Positions 1 through 13,729 are shown, counted from the first letter of the stretch. The stretch is DNA of 64,000 bases from Azolla caroliniana (GCA_043228905.1 JBHGNT010000016.1:3596001-3660000), one strand, 5' to 3'. Notes: generated from the letters alone by a model not told the origin. A program made the numbers and translations.

Positions 1-1128
1 GCAAAGTTCTTGAGCATCAAGAGTAACTAGCCACTTTCACATTTATGAATGAAAATGTTATATTTTGGTCTCATAGGTCATATGTCTCCCTAGGCAAAGT
101 ATTCCCCAATGAAAAATCATATTATGTTGAGGTAAACAATCTTTATAGCATTATGTTAAATTTGGATAAACAATGGGCCTTGTAAGAAATAACGTATCAT
201 CGATATAATTCCAAACTAATGGATGGCTAAAGGTTTAAGTAGATGCTATGAAAACCTTATGATATAATCTATCATTTGAAATATCTTTATGAGATGAATC
301 CATGCACTGACAAAAACAATTTGAAGTTTCATTTATTTATAGAAGGGGTTAGGGATTGATGAGTAGTGTCTACTTCTTGAACATTCTCTCATAGATGAAA
401 TATGGATATAAGACCAACTCCTTTCCTACAAATTGCAACCATCACTAGAACCTAACTCCCTTGTGACTATCCGCACATGGAGGATGATTACATGACTATC
501 CGCACATGTGAATAGAAGATAATGCCTTTAAAAACTCCTTCCAAAGTTTCCACATACATTTGCAAGGATCCACCAAAATATCCTATTACAAACATAAAGC
601 TTGTCCCATATATTGTGTACCATCATATCATGAATCTTTGTAGTATTTCTATCCTTCCTCCTTGTGGTGGAAATAATTTAGTTTTACCTTTACCATAGTA
701 CCCTAGTATGCACTTGCTCATATGTGCAATTTCACATAGTGTAAGGTTATTTGTTTTCTCACAAACATCATTCAGGGAACTCATTCCTCACCTTGAATCT
801 AGGGAATAGTAGAATGACAAATCTAGTCCTTGGGACATATGTGTGTGATGCATACTTATTTTGCCCAAAATTCATGTTGTTGGTTCGCATTTTATGGTAT
901 CACAACAAAATGTATGTAAGCCTTTTGATATGTTTCTTTGTGTGTATGTTGTTAGAGGGAAATAGATAGATATATATTTTCTAAACGTCCACTTGAAACT
1001 AATTGTGATCCACGAGATTGGGGCTAAGCCCATCCCCAGGCTTTGAATTGTGTTGTGTGACTAGAGACTATGAAATTTATAATGGTTTTAAACGTGAACA
1101 AGTTATAAACCAAGATTGCTCGAGCTAG
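1..1128. other. AT-rich stretch without recognisable gene
   Basis: I see no coding exon, RNA gene or mobile-element domain here. Open frames on both strands are short, lack family motifs and have no splice-site context. Confidence 0.5.

Positions 1129-1197
<69 letters not shown>
1129..1197. repeat. compound (GT)n(GA)n microsatellite
   Basis: About 14 GT units run directly into about 19 GA units without interruption, so the locus is probably length-variable. It lies about 0.8 kb from the 3' side of the lipid-transfer protein exon. Confidence 0.95.
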
Positions 1198-1199
<2 letters not shown>

Positions 1200-2040
1200 G
1201 CAAAATATAATTTTACTTGATAATGATTTGAAACAACAAGAACAAGTGAAAAAGCAGCATATGTTCACAGGTTATTCAAGGAGCTAGAGGTAACTTCCTC
1301 ATAAAACTTATAGAACTACATGCTACTTGTTCAATACAAATATGAGGCAATTGATACAAGATCAAAACCTCAGTTGTGATCTTGTTTATAATAGTAATGG
1401 ATACTTAATAGATGCGACAAAATACAAATTAATATTAACTTATTGGGATCATAATTGTATCATGCGCTAAAACCTGCACAAGAAAGAACAACCAGATCGA
1501 GATCAAAAGAAGAACATTAAAAACAAATTTACCTTGATTTTTTTAATAATGTGAATCATCACCTTACTACTTATGTTGTACCTTCCTAAACGTTTTGTTA
1601 GTAGTTACCATACGTTTAAGCATCAAAAGTTTATAGAACCCCAACATTTGGGTTAGTTGTTGGAAGAGGAGGAATGAATAAGGTTTTGCCTCAACCACAT
1701 GACCTATCTAATTACTTGTAAGACGCATACATAGAGAATATACACTCGCATGTAATCATTGTTTCTTAGCACATGTATTTCACATGAGATCTTTTCCATG
1801 TGTGCATTGTTTTCCCTTAAATTGTGACATGACAAAGGGAAGATTTTGCATTACACATGTTCCCTTATAGTTTAATGCATTAGTCACGTATGCTCCTCCC
1901 ATGTAATTTGATACATTCATCATATATGTTTCTTTATATTTTAACACAATCATTACACATGTTTGCCACAATTTTCAACATTATGAACTTATATTTTAAC
2001 ATAGCGTGGGCAATTAATAATAACAACAAGAATTTTATAC

Positions 2041-2368
2041 CTGCACATCGTAGGCCCTTGGGGGTTCGGACTTGGCATGAGCTCTTGATGGAATTGGCAA
2101 CAGAGGGGTTGATACTATTAGCATAAGGAGAATTGGCGAGTTGAGCACAAAGACAAGGGAATGAGACAGTGCGGATGGAGTTGCAACAAGGGGATCCTAG
2201 GTTTGGGCGCCCACCACTCAACACCACGGGTGCACATCCTTGTATCACACTATTGAGCTCGTTTCCTGTGCAAGCAGCTGTTGCCCCTCCCACATTCATT
2301 TGCATGCCTACCATTACCATAATTGAGATCATCATTATGGTTGACACAACCTTCCACGTCATGGCCAT
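2041..2368 (-). CDS. DIR1-like secreted lipid-transfer protein, first exon
   Basis: The exon encodes about 109 residues of a small secreted protein of the plant bifunctional inhibitor/LTP (eight-cysteine) family. Family members carry lipids in the apoplast; DIR1 relatives act in systemic defence signalling. Residues 1 to about 29 form a hydrophobic signal peptide. The eight cysteines are C33, C45, C61-C62, C72-x-C74, C98 and C108, with spacing 11/15/CC/9/CxC/23/9. The leucine inside CxC and the NSP...INP stretch resemble DIR1-like (type IV) members more than classic type I LTPs. The ATG at 2368 is the first Met before the signal peptide, with a TATA-like box about 90 bp upstream. The open frame runs on past 2041, but a CAG|GTATAA donor one residue after C108 (phase 1) and a Leu-rich, non-family tail indicate an intron there. 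An intron just before the stop is common in LTP genes. I could not place the short final exon. Confidence 0.82.
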
Positions 2369-2457
2369 AGCTAAATTTGTTTAGGAATTGAGATCTATCT
2401 ATCTCCCCACACACAAACACACTAGGGGATTAAGTCACTTTGATGAGCTTAAAAGAG

Positions 2458-2466
2458 TATATATTT
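2458..2466 (-). promoter_or_regulatory. TATA-like box for the lipid-transfer protein gene
   Basis: The minus strand reads AAATATATA about 90-98 bp upstream of the ATG at 2368, a reasonable distance for a core promoter with a short leader. The region is AT-rich, so chance occurrence is possible. Confidence 0.45.
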
Positions 2467-2524
2467 TTGGCTCGGTGTTATGATTGTTTGACACCCTCCC
2501 TCCAATTTATAAACTTTTGGCAAT

Positions 2525-2545
2525 CCCCCCCCCCCCCCCCCCCCC
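2525..2545. repeat. poly-C homopolymer of about 21 bases
   Basis: An uninterrupted run of C lies about 160 bp upstream of the lipid-transfer protein ATG. Its exact length is error-prone in sequencing, and the opposite strand is a G-run. Confidence 0.9.
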
Positions 2546-5500
2546 ACTTCTAGAAAACAAAATAAAATAAAACTCCTCATCTTCTTGTGACTTGTGAGTC
2601 CCATTCCTCTCATAAATAAAGGCCCCTTTGTTAGGTGGCATGTACATTAAAGTGAGTGCACATAGTTATAGCAAGACAAGCTATGCTTTCAATTCCTAAA
2701 GTTGGAGCTCTTTTATGCAAGACAAGCTATGCTTTCGTTGGTCGGCGTCAGGTTTTAGTACTTGGTTTTAGCTCTCAATAAATTGGGTTTGTGACAAACC
2801 ATAGCACTGTGCACATACTCTAGAGCTCACCCATGTGTCATATTAAGCATCTGTCACAACTTTGAAAAGGAGATGCATGTATCAACGCTTTCGAAAAGTC
2901 TTGGGAGACCCTATACTTTCAAAAAGTCTTGGGAAACAACATTCTTTGCAAAACAACATTATGGTCTTATTCTAGAATTGCCAAAAATATTTACTAGTAC
3001 AGTGTCTCGAGTTACTAATAAATAAATGTCATAGAACTTGGAGCTATATGTACCTCTTCATCTTCAATTATTTACTTCAAATGATAACAAAAATATATTG
3101 AACTTTGGTTAATTTCATGTACATTGTGTTCTTACTCTCATTGACTTTCTATTTGTACCGTAGTTTAAATGCATTAAATGGTTATGGGATGAATGTCATG
3201 GTGTACACTGTATACACCGAAAGAAGTCCAGACAATAGTTTTATGGAAAGTACACCTCTAGACTTAAGGAACAACAATCAACATTGAATACTTAAGTTTG
3301 TCATCCAAATCTCCTATTGAAATTTAAATAAGCTTCATCTCTAAAAAATTGAAATGCATTGAGAAACATCAATGTGTCAACATAAAATTGGATTGTTTTT
3401 TTTTTTCCAAAAAAAACATTGGATTGTTTTATAATAATATATGATAACATGATTACATTATTAGAGTTATATAGCTCTAGGAATCCCTATCTTTATTTTG
3501 GTCATGGTGAAAACATTAACCTACCATGAAACCATGAAAAGACTAGGAACAAGAGAACAAGAAATACTCTGAAAAGAAACAATACTTAAATTGATGACAA
3601 GTAGAACACTATACATAAACAAAACTTGAATGATGAAACTGTTGTTTTTAACCTCATGATGTTATGATTTTATATGCCTTGTTTGTATAGTGACCTATGA
3701 TGTAAGGAATATAACCTTATGACGAATGGACTAGATAAAGTTTCAAATAAAGCCCTTTAAAGTTAAGAACCACATGCGAAAAAAATGCACACGAGTGAAA
3801 CTACACTACCTAGTATGTGACACCCCAACATGCCAATGTTGGTCGAAACACATACCTTCCCAATTCATTTGTTTCAACGTAATGGGTTTTTCTTGCAAAG
3901 TTAAGAGCTCTTGCTTGGACATAATCATTTTCCAATGTTCCTCAAGCCTTGGTAAGATGCTTTGTAATGAGTCTTGCTCCCATGAGAGATGTTATTTGAC
4001 CTTTGTATTGATATAAGATCATCGTCACCAAGAGCATCTTTTCAATGTATGCATCATAGTAATCCAACAACTCAACGACAATGAAATGAAGGGATTTTTG
4101 TATAATGGGTGAAGTAAAGTTGTGAGCCTATAAATGGATCTCTAAACCTATTTTAATCAAGAAATGGATAAGAAAGTAATTGTAGGGAAGATGTGGAAGA
4201 AGAAGAGAGTTGGACAAGAGGATCAATTAGATCAATCCGTAAGAGGAAACTTGAAAGTACAAGAGAAGATGAGGGAATGAGTTTCAAAATAATGACCCCC
4301 GAGTCCCTCCACTTTATTTATTTTTATATAAAAAAAGTGGCCAAAATTCAAAAGCTTTTACTTTCTCGTAATAAGTTATAGAAATTCCCAACACTGCATT
4401 ATTAAATGTGTCATAACTTTGGGCACTTCTAATTACTTGGTCGAATGTTGGAATTTCTCACGCTTTTGCAGATTATTAAATGTGTTGTCAACAATTTTTT
4501 GTTATGTGAATCAAAAGTCTTTGAACTTCCGACACTACAAAAATGGTGTATACTAGAGGTACCAACACTAATAAAAACAACATATAGTCTTCCAAAGTAT
4601 CGACAATTCCAAAGTAGGGAAATTTTTGTTTTGTTTTAACACATCAAATTTCTAATTGTGTATCTTGTCATTCATCATCAAGATCAACATTGAAAGGAAC
4701 CTCAAGGTCTATTCATGAAAAGTGGAGCTCAATACTGAGATCATACATAGGCATGTATTCTTGAACCTAATGATTGAGTTTGATTGAGTTTCATGTTTGG
4801 GTGCACCTCCTTGTTGCCCTCTTGTTCATTATCTTATTCAACTTATCAACCCCATCATCAAAATGATTTGTAAGACCTAATTCATTCACAACCAATCTTG
4901 GTTTTGGAATACAATTTTTCAATCAAACGACAACTTGTACAATACACTACCATATGGGATGCACTTCACTCAAGAAGCAATAATGCCAATCACAACCTTG
5001 TGCAAAATCTTGTTTAGTGAGTATGTTGACAATAACGAGTCAACATCGAGATATGTTTTTGAGTTAGTTGGACAATAAGTGAAGAGTGCCATTGGTGGTT
5101 GACGTTGCATAAATCTACCATATTGTGATTCTCCAAAACAATAGAAAAAGTGTGATTGCCCTCGCTCAAAATCCGGTTTTTCACTCAAAGATAAAGGGGT
5201 GAATTTGTCACTTTATTTGAGATTGAATTGAGAAAAACTATATTACCTTAAAAGATTCTTCACTTATGGAGAAAGTTGCCCCTCTTTGTAGTGTCAGACC
5301 AAGGGCCTCAATGGAACTATTGATTTCCATGGACCCTTTCTTGAATATCAGTACACCATGACAATGTACCCCATCAAGTTTCAACACCCCTTTATAAGTT
5401 GTTTTTGTATGTATAGGTTTTGGTGTACATACAATGTATTTTATTCTACGTTGTAAGCCTTTAGGCAGACAACTTCAAGTTGCAGCCTTGACACGTTTCT

Positions 5501-5805
5501 AATACTCATACTCATTTTGAACGCCATTGTTGGGTTAATGTAGCTTGAGGAAGCAACAAACCAAGGATGAATATTGTTTGCCACTAAGTAGGGTTCATGG
5601 TGGATCATTGACCATAGGTTACCATTAGAGAGTGGTTTGAGGATAGTGGTACATACCCATTGGGTGGGACAGAGTTTTGGGGTTCCTACACCAACATATA
5701 AATTCCAACACCGTATAGATGTGGATTGTGTCTACACGATGTAGGGTGTAGATATAGTAAACTTCCACTCATGTGTTGGCCTTTGGTGGGACATTGATGT
5801 AAATA
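2546..5805. other. intergenic stretch with possible transposon remnants
   Basis: No gene is recognisable. A 20-base direct repeat containing GACAAGCTATGCTTTC occurs near 2673 and 2719. Around 4125-4215 a CCTATAAATGG box followed by a GA-rich leader looks like the core of an old Copia LTR, unproven. At 4533 the string CACTACAAAAATGG matches the terminal motif of CACTA transposons, but I found no convincing opposite end. Confidence 0.35.
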
Positions 5806-5809
5806 GGAC

Positions 5810-6975
5810 ACTAGAAGGGAAAGTGAATCTGTGTTCAAAAGACTTCCGTTACATAATATAGTCTCTTGGCAATACTGATTTCAAGATATGCTGGAAATGA
5901 GTGTGGGGAGGATGCTCTAAAATGCCACTCACGTAGACATTCAGAAGGTATATCTCCTAATGTCGTGGCTAGTATTCGAGTAGTAGAAAAAGGACAATAA
6001 GTGCACAACAGTATATGCAAATAGGGTTTGAAACATGATCTTGTAATTAGTAATATGCTCGTTGATATGTATGCAAAATTTGGATTACTTGAAACTACTC
6101 AAGTAGGTTTTTGGATCATGTTCCAGCTCGATTTGTAGTCTCTTGGAATGCATTGTTCACTGGCTATATTCAATTTCACAATTGTGATAAGGTCTTTGTT
6201 TATTTCAAGTTCATGATCAAATTGCTAGAAGGGGATTTGTGAGAAGGATGTTATGTTATGCTTGAAAAAACACAAAAAGTGCATGGTGAGCTTCTTGTTA
6301 AGACTCTATACTCTTCGAATCACTAATTACTCTTGTTAGAAATGGTTACAAAGGAATGAACTATTTCTAGAAGATGCAAAGTGAGGGTCTCTCACTAGAT
6401 AGGATCACATATATTTGCATCTTGAAGGCTTGTGGAAACACTAGATCTATTGTAAAAGGGGAAAAGATTCATGATGATGGTATAAATAAAGGTCTCTTCA
6501 TGGAGGAGGATATCATGCTCAACAATGCTTTGGTGAATGCAAAAGATTGATTGGAAAAAGATCCTTTTGTTGGTACCGTAAATGTGGAGCAATAATTGAA
6601 GCCCAAGAGCTTTTTTATGATTTATTGTTGGTTGGAGATGTGGTACAATGGCTTGCCATGTTATTGGGCTATATTGAGCATGATAAGAATGAGGATGCTA
6701 TCCTTGAATGCTTGTGCAAGGTCTCTTACCTAATATGATGGCATTTTCTGGTATGTTGAAAGCATGTGGCAACATGGGAGAATTGGTAGTACATACTGAA
6801 ACAAAATTAGATTTTGAGATGGATCTCAATTAAATGAAGGATCCATGGCTAGCCATTGTCTTACACAAGCTGGGCTTGGGAAGGATAATCATTTCTTTTC
6901 CATCTATTTTGTAGTTTGTAGCTGATATGCCTTTTTTAAAACTAATGGAAGGATATTTTGTTTTGAAAAAAGAAG
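5810..6975 (+). pseudogene. PPR protein pseudogene, copy A
   Basis: Conceptual plus-strand translation in shifting frames matches plant pentatricopeptide repeats of the PLS class, whose intact members bind organellar RNA. Recognisable pieces are ISNMLVDMYAKFGLLET, VVSWNALFTGYIQ, ITYICILKACGNTRS, KGEKIHDDGI and AQELFYDLL. The frame is broken by many stops and shifts, so no protein is made. After the PPR part comes a conserved segment (DSWLAIVLHK) also found in copies B to D, then the tail AACTAATGGAAGGATAT, a T-run, GA and an A-run shared with the LINEs in this window. The tail marks it as a retrocopy rather than a decayed gene in place. The parent gene is not in the window. Confidence 0.75.
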
Positions 6976-7119
6976 AAGAGGGAAAGCCAATCGAGTTACT
7001 CTAGTGTGCACTGTGGACCCAAGTATAAATCTAGGAATTTAAGGCTTGGGAGCGTGGTGATGTGCTTTGAGAGTTTATCCTTTTAGATATATATGTATGT
7101 AGATAGATATATGTGTACC

Positions 7120-7162
7120 GAGTGAGTGAGTGAGTGAGTGAGTGAGTGAGTGAGTGAGTGAG
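7120..7162. repeat. (GAGT)n tetranucleotide microsatellite
   Basis: About ten perfect GAGT units follow a short GATA/TATG-rich stretch. It lies about 150 bp past the tail of PPR copy A. Confidence 0.95.
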
Positions 7163-8365
7163 GTCTTGCATCTATTGTTGTGATTCGTAAATAGTGAAGT
7201 TGTCATCTCTAACATTCTTAATTGAATTTGTGTGTTGTCTCATCATGTCATTGTCAATCATCTTTTCTATAATCATGATATAGAATCTTTTAGATCTTGT
7301 GAGATTCGTTCAAATTGTATGGTAGCATAATTCTATTACCTTGTGCACTATGTGAGCTTTGTGCGCAACAACTAAGGGGCATTGAACATTATTCCTATTA
7401 CTAGTGTATAGTGTATATGTAATAGTGCAACGAATAAAGAATGGCTATCAATGCAAAACAAGTGGATACCCCCCAAAAGTCACTCATAGATGAACATATG
7501 CAAAACAACTAAGTTATATTTTCCCATAGAACTACACTAAAGGGTAAACATATATACCAAGACAAAGACCGTTCTACATAAGATAGTAGTTGTTTAAGGA
7601 TGCCTTTAAAACCATAAACTTAGCTACATATCTTCATGCTCATTCAATGTGAAGGATTAAATCATCAAATGTAATTGAATATGGATGAGAGAACACACAT
7701 CAACCTAAGTTGTGGACATGGTGTAGAACATGGGGGTCAAGCAAAATGGTAATGCTTTTTCCAGAAGAATTAGGAGATGTTGTACACATCATAAAGGCAA
7801 ATGAAGGGGTTCAATATATGTGGAATTAAATATGCACAAAATGAACTCGTGATGTTCATGTTGCATCATGCTATTTTTGCTTAGTGGGGTCTAAATTCAG
7901 CCCCCAAGGGGATCTCGATACTTCTCAATAAATCTTAGTGTCGAACATTCACACCTTAGCACTTCAACTTCCACTATCCTCCAGCCAACCCCTCAAGCAT
8001 ACGTTCTCTTGCAATGAAATATTGCAATGAACGTTTGTTTTTCCATGGTGATTTGTGGAGGCTATTGAGAAGTCATACAAAATCAACAAGTAAAGTCATG
8101 GAACGTAAATTTGGATCTAAATTGTCAATGATTGTGATTTAATGAAATATAACGTCTTTGAAGGGTCTACATTTTTTTACGGTTGTGATTGAATGAAACA
8201 ATAATGAGGATATGATGTAGCGATTGAAAGTTCCGCAATCGTAACAAAAGGATAAGAAGAATCTAGAAAGTATTGAATACTCAAAGGGAGCTAACATCTA
8301 TTAAATGAGATGAGATATAATAATAAAAGTTGGACAATGCACTAATTTCCTTGGGAAACTTCAAT
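7163..8365. other. AT-rich stretch without recognisable gene
   Basis: No coding, RNA or repeat signature could be supported on either strand. Confidence 0.45.
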
Positions 8366-8525
8366 AGTCAAATATATGGAATACATTGCTAATGTTGCAT
8401 TGATGGGGCACATGTCCCATACAAGAAAATAGTGGTATGCGTCACCCATCATGGCTATAAGAAAAATGGCAAGCTAGTTATGTTAATAATGGCAATGCAA
8501 ATAATATATAGCTTTCACTACAGAA
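8366..8525 (+). pseudogene. possible PIF/Harbinger-type transposase remnant
   Basis: A short frame reads CIDGAHVPYKKIV and then a stretch with HHGYKKNGKL. IDG-T/A-H-V/I-P surrounds the first catalytic Asp of HARBI1/ALP1-like transposases. Only about 50 residues are readable, without a second or third catalytic residue, so this is a tentative fragment. A MULE or unrelated origin remains possible. Confidence 0.28.
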
Positions 8526-11500
8526 TCTTTTGAAAACATAAGTAAAAATGATAAAATGCTAATAAAACATGGAATGTGAAATTCCTCCAAGAGTTCATTT
8601 AACATATAATCCTAAGTACATAATGAAATTTTGAAATTGATATGTCAAAATACATTGAGCATATAGAATTCAAGATTGTTTCTCAAAATTTTCTTATACA
8701 AATGTAGAAAAAGCTACCCTTTGGTAATTACTACATTGCTTACGGTAAAGCATTTAGCATTAATCTTCTTAGAGAAATAGAAGAAGAAATCCTTTAACCT
8801 ATGGTATGTGAATTTAAAGAAGAGTTCAAGAAAAGTTGAAAAGTGGGTTTTATACTTTGACATTTGAATGTTTTTGCCCTTGGGCCTTGTCATACTTACA
8901 TTGGTCACAAGGCTCTTCTATTCTAGCTTTTCATGTATTACACTCTTTTCCTTGTACATTGCATCTCCGTAGTCTTGTACCCATGATAAGATTTGACGCA
9001 TGAGGTCTAGAGTTTATAATGAGTATAAAACAAATAAGCTCATGGATCTTTCTTTGTTTTCACTTCATGAACACTAATTAACTAATGACATGTGCTCACC
9101 AAGATCATCATTCCATCGGAATGTTCTACATATTGCACCAAGTGGAAAGTGTACACTTTCCTACACCTATTAGAGTTTCAATTGTCATATTCTCGAGTGT
9201 GTATTACCCATCAAGAACAAATAAGGTTGGGACATACACCGATGCTTGAAGTATCTCCCTATATTGTTTGAAAATTCATAATTGGCAATCCACACATGGC
9301 ATATTCTCTATGTTACCCTTGTTGGTAACTAATTTGTGTTTATGTTGTAACCTTGGTATAATTTCCCCTTTGTTGCTTGTGTGAAATGATATCTTATCAT
9401 GGTAAACAGTTCTCACAACTTCCCATATGCTTATAGACACATCAAATGAATTTATGGAGAAGCCAAACAAGGAAGCTGCTTTATCATCCTCAGCATCTTG
9501 TGTGGTTATGTTTTAACCATGGGTCATGACTCATATATACACATTTTTCCTTGCATTTCATAATCCAATGTCAAGGTGGTGTTACGTGTAGATCAAACCA
9601 AACATGCTTCATGTATTTTCAAGTTTGCATGTTTTTTGCTATTTCTATCTATTGGAGAAATGTCAAAGTTGTGCATTCTTTCAGAAGCAAGACAATATCA
9701 TATTTTTCATGAGCAAGTATAAACAAATGCCATAAATTTCTATTTACATTCAAATCTTACTCCATATGGAACATCAAGTTGAAAATGCTTCATGTATTTT
9801 ACCATGTTGCTTCTTTCCATCCACCAAGGAATGCCCAAATTGCTCATCCTTAGTGAAGATGCACATTCTCCTCTTTTTCCCAAACATGTAGAAAGAAATG
9901 CTATTGTAAATGCATATAATTAAAGGTGTGCAACCATTTAGGAGAAGGTGCATCAAATAGATTTCTCCATAGTGTGCCAATAAGAATAACATAACATGAG
10001 ACAGCTTTTTATTTACATTGGATAAAATATCAATCCACACTCCTCAAATTGGACTAAGATCGTTGGCAACGGCATAATATTTATAGAATATGCTCAACAC
10101 TGTTGCCCATAGAACATGATGTCTTCATAAGAACATATTGAAGAGAACAAAATGCATAGTAATGCTGATGCTAACTTCAATTTTGTATATACTTTCTAGG
10201 ATTCCATTGAGTACGAAATTTACATTGAAAGTTTTCATGACAATAGACCTACATACACTGAGCACAAGTGATCCATTCACCACATGAGTTGAACAAATGT
10301 AAAACTCCATGCAAAAGACACGAGGTACCTTCTTATTGTTTCGATGGATTGCTAAATTATGGAAGGATGCAATACTTTACAAATGATATTAGACAGATCG
10401 TTTGCTTTTTTCTTGTAACATACTTTAGGCTATCACTCAAAAAATTTAAACATGACATTATTCTAAGCATCCAATGTTTCTCATTCGATGTATACATATA
10501 ACAACGCATATATTGAAAACGTTGACCATCACAATGCACAACATTTGACCAGATCTCATTATCTTCCAAGACAGCCATACCAGATTCTTTAATACATAGC
10601 ACTGCATTCAACTACTGCAAGGTCATTCAAACTTGGCTAAAAGAAGGCAGTGATAATGGAGGAACCACTGAATTTATATCAGATCAACCTGTCCTCCAGC
10701 TCCAAGGGAACTTGAAACATGTCAACATTATGGTTAGGTGTGGCTCACTTTCACAAGAGTGAACATGTCCCTGTCACTATGGTTTCTTCAAATTTCTTTA
10801 GTAGCAATACAAACAATCTATAGCATATCTAGTGAAAAAAGGATATATTGTTCCAATACAATACCATTTCCCATCGTTCTTGAGGTGATACTTTGACAAA
10901 CCATTCCATCATCATGAAGAAGAGTCTGAAGTCACATGAAGAGGTAGCATTATGATGACTACAATTCCTTTCAGATCAACAAACCAGGGAAGGATTTTTG
11001 CCTAGAAATCCGTAACTGTTAATAGAACTTTTTTAAGTTGAGAAGAATGAAACCCCACTCTTTAACTGGGGGCTTGCATAGTCTTTACAATTGCAATACT
11101 GAAAACATACTCGTAAATGGGACCCTTAATCACACATTAATGTTTACCATGAAGACATTATACTCTCGCCTTGAACTGCATCATTATTAGTTTGCAGATA
11201 ATTGCGTCAACAAGGACAGTGGAATACACGTAAGATTGACCTATTAAGTCATTATGAATGTATCCATTTCACAAGCAAATTGAAAATTCTCCCATCTTAA
11301 CTTTAAATGGGCACCTAAAGTTCACATCCATCCAATAAGAAGCATATATTGAATTCCAAGTATACATCTAAATGCAAGATTACAAGGAGCATGATGAAAA
11401 GGATATATATATGCAACCAAAAAATAGATTCTAGACACTGTAGCAAGCAATAAGCATTTCGTGATCATTGCCCCTAGTCAGTGTGACTTGTTTTTGTGGT

Positions 11501-11589
11501 ATGTTGTTCGAACTTTCCAATTGTTCATATTAACAACAAGCCCATCAATGTAAACTAAAAACACAAGATATTTGTTCGGTGCTTTTTCT
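8526..11589. other. intergenic AT-rich region downstream of the dynein light chain gene
   Basis: No gene found. A perfect 18-bp palindrome, GGAAAGTGTACACTTTCC, lies at 9144-9161. The part next to 11589 should contain the 3' UTR and polyadenylation site of the dynein light chain gene; I could not assign the site. Confidence 0.4.
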
Positions 11590-11751
11590 TTACCGTGAGT
11601 TCTCAATGGGCTCGACAGTTGTCTTGAACAACAAGACAGACACCTTGTCCAAGGAGAAGTAAACAAACCCTCCTAAGGAATGCGTTACAAATGATCCAAA
11701 ACTTGTTCCGACAATACAATGCCATGCAGGACCATAGACATTGTCGAATTC
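11590..11751 (-). CDS. LC8-type dynein light chain, second (last) exon
   Basis: This exon encodes the last 53 residues (281-333) of the protein begun at 17261, completing the LC8 fold. The minus strand shows TTTTCAG|GAATTC, so the exon starts at 11751 in phase 0 and matches the AAG|GTCAGT donor at 16422. The peptide contains [19 protein letters not shown] and the strand [15 protein letters not shown], the most conserved part of LC8 proteins, which forms the dimer interface and target-peptide groove. It ends in a short ENSR tail before the stop. The intron is 4,670 bp. Confidence 0.9.
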   Translation of the reverse strand, partial: EFDNVYGPAWHCIVGTSFGSFVTHSLGGFVYFSLDKVSVLLFKTTVEPIENSR

Positions 11752-13729
11752 CTGAAAAGCAAATAATATAAGAGTGAACCATGAATGACAAGAATCATAT
11801 ATCATGTTAAACATTATAATTTCATGTGCATAGCTTAATATAATATGCGGTTAGCATTGCACTTTCCTAAACTACATAATTAGCCTAGCACAAGGAAGAT
11901 CTGGATTATGTGGTTAGGATTGCATTCGTCTAAATACATATATAGCCTAATAACCATAAGAATGAACCAAAAAGGGTAAGCATACCACTCAATGTGTATC
12001 AGACAAGGGTGTGCATTATTCTCCTAATTGCATAACTAACCTAATTTAAATCATCAATTAGTGAATCGTGTACCTTCGGTTCAGTGAAGAAGAAAACACA
12101 AATTACCAAACTATACTCTACTGACCATATGAAGCTAGCTCCATAAATAAGAGAGGGTGGTGTAATCACGATTCATGAATAATAAAAATGAAGGATTAAC
12201 TATGCACATGGGTATATGTAGTCTTTATATACACGGTCTATGGCATATACCATAGCATAGCAATCCTAACCATAGACAAAATAGCCTAGTTCTATGTCCA
12301 AACCAAATATATCTTAACATCGTTTGGAATCCCGAAGAGCAGTAGAACAACAATCAGACTATCAACTTAACTACAGCGTTAGAAATGCTCAATAATCGAT
12401 GAAACACAGGAATAATCTCTAAGACTCTACTTCAAATCCAGGAGGCTAGATTCATCCTGAACAAGGAAGCGAGCATCAAGTTGCCCCAAAGCACCTCTTT
12501 GAGCACTTCTTTATTGATAATTATCAGGGACAGATACAATAAGATAAGATTCAACAGCCTAACTAGCAACACGGCCTTCAGTGTAACCGTATTTAAGCAA
12601 CTAAACCCTGCATGTACAGCTTTAAAATGCTGTCCACTGAGAAAAGTAGGAAAGAGATCAAATCAGCTGTGAAACCTGCTCCTTGGAACTGTGCAAAGCA
12701 ATGTTGAATGGAAGTCTACGTTAGTAAATTCTAACAGATGGCATAAACTATAGTGTGTAAGCCATTCTAATTTATTCATCATGCTGATAGTTATCTAGAA
12801 AACAATACAAGATGATGGTGTGAGTGCATATTTGTGCTCAATATTTACATTCTAGACACAAACAAAAGTTCACAACAATGGCACTCACTGTTTTCTTTTT
12901 ATTTATTTTAGAGTATTTTGAAGAGCAAGTTAAACTTCTTGTAGGGTTCAGTAGCATATTTATTTGCCTCAAAACCTTATAGCTTGTATGCAGAAAGTGG
13001 AACTTTCTTCCCTATCTCTATTATCTCAAAAGCATACTTGTTGGTAAACTCATATTATTGTAGGCACATTAATTAATAGTAAATAGTGTTCACGTGTGCT
13101 TTATGCTCTGAAACATAGCCTTTGCGCAAACTTAAATTTGTAGAATTGGCTCCTTCGCACAGGTATCACTCGTGTTCACAAACAAAGCTTTCAAAAACAT
13201 ATTTTTCATCTTAGGGCCCAGCCACTGACTACGGACTGACTACGGACTTGAGCATCCTAAAGTACTACAAGATATTCTACATTGTTCCAGGTTTATCTTC
13301 TTCCTTACAAGAAAAAAATGATCTTGCATGCTGATTCTACATATGATAGTCAACATCATTCATTTTCTATTTTTATCACGAAAGATAAAAATTAAATCCA
13401 TGGGTGTTTCCCAAGGTCTAGCTGGGATTGGCAAAGACTGGCATAGCCCCGGTGCCATTTTTCTATCATGTCTAACCTATTGATAAATTATGCACATCCA
13501 TGCAAATGTTTCAATCTCTTGTGGCAAAGTTGGTCAAACTCTTTCACAGTGACATCATTCCATGATGTTAACATAAAGACGCATGACTCTCGACTAAAAC
13601 TTAGGCCTTGACTGCTTTGTGACACACAACTTTATATGCATCCTAACAAATCCACCTCTGAGATGCCATCTTTCTTCAACACTAAAAGTACTGATTCAGC
13701 CCCTCGTCTAACAATTGGCAACAGCTCGG

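Noticed and set aside
1780-1971. ORFs downstream of the lipid-transfer exon as its last exon
   Set aside because: No acceptor and short in-frame tail could be chosen with confidence; the ORFs themselves have no LTP similarity.
4533-4546. CACTA transposon terminus (CACTACAAAAATGG)
   Set aside because: A single 14-bp match without an inverted partner or 3-bp TSD; expected by chance in AT-rich DNA.
9144-9161. 18-bp palindrome as a regulatory operator
   Set aside because: It is perfect but isolated, far from any called gene start, and has no second copy.
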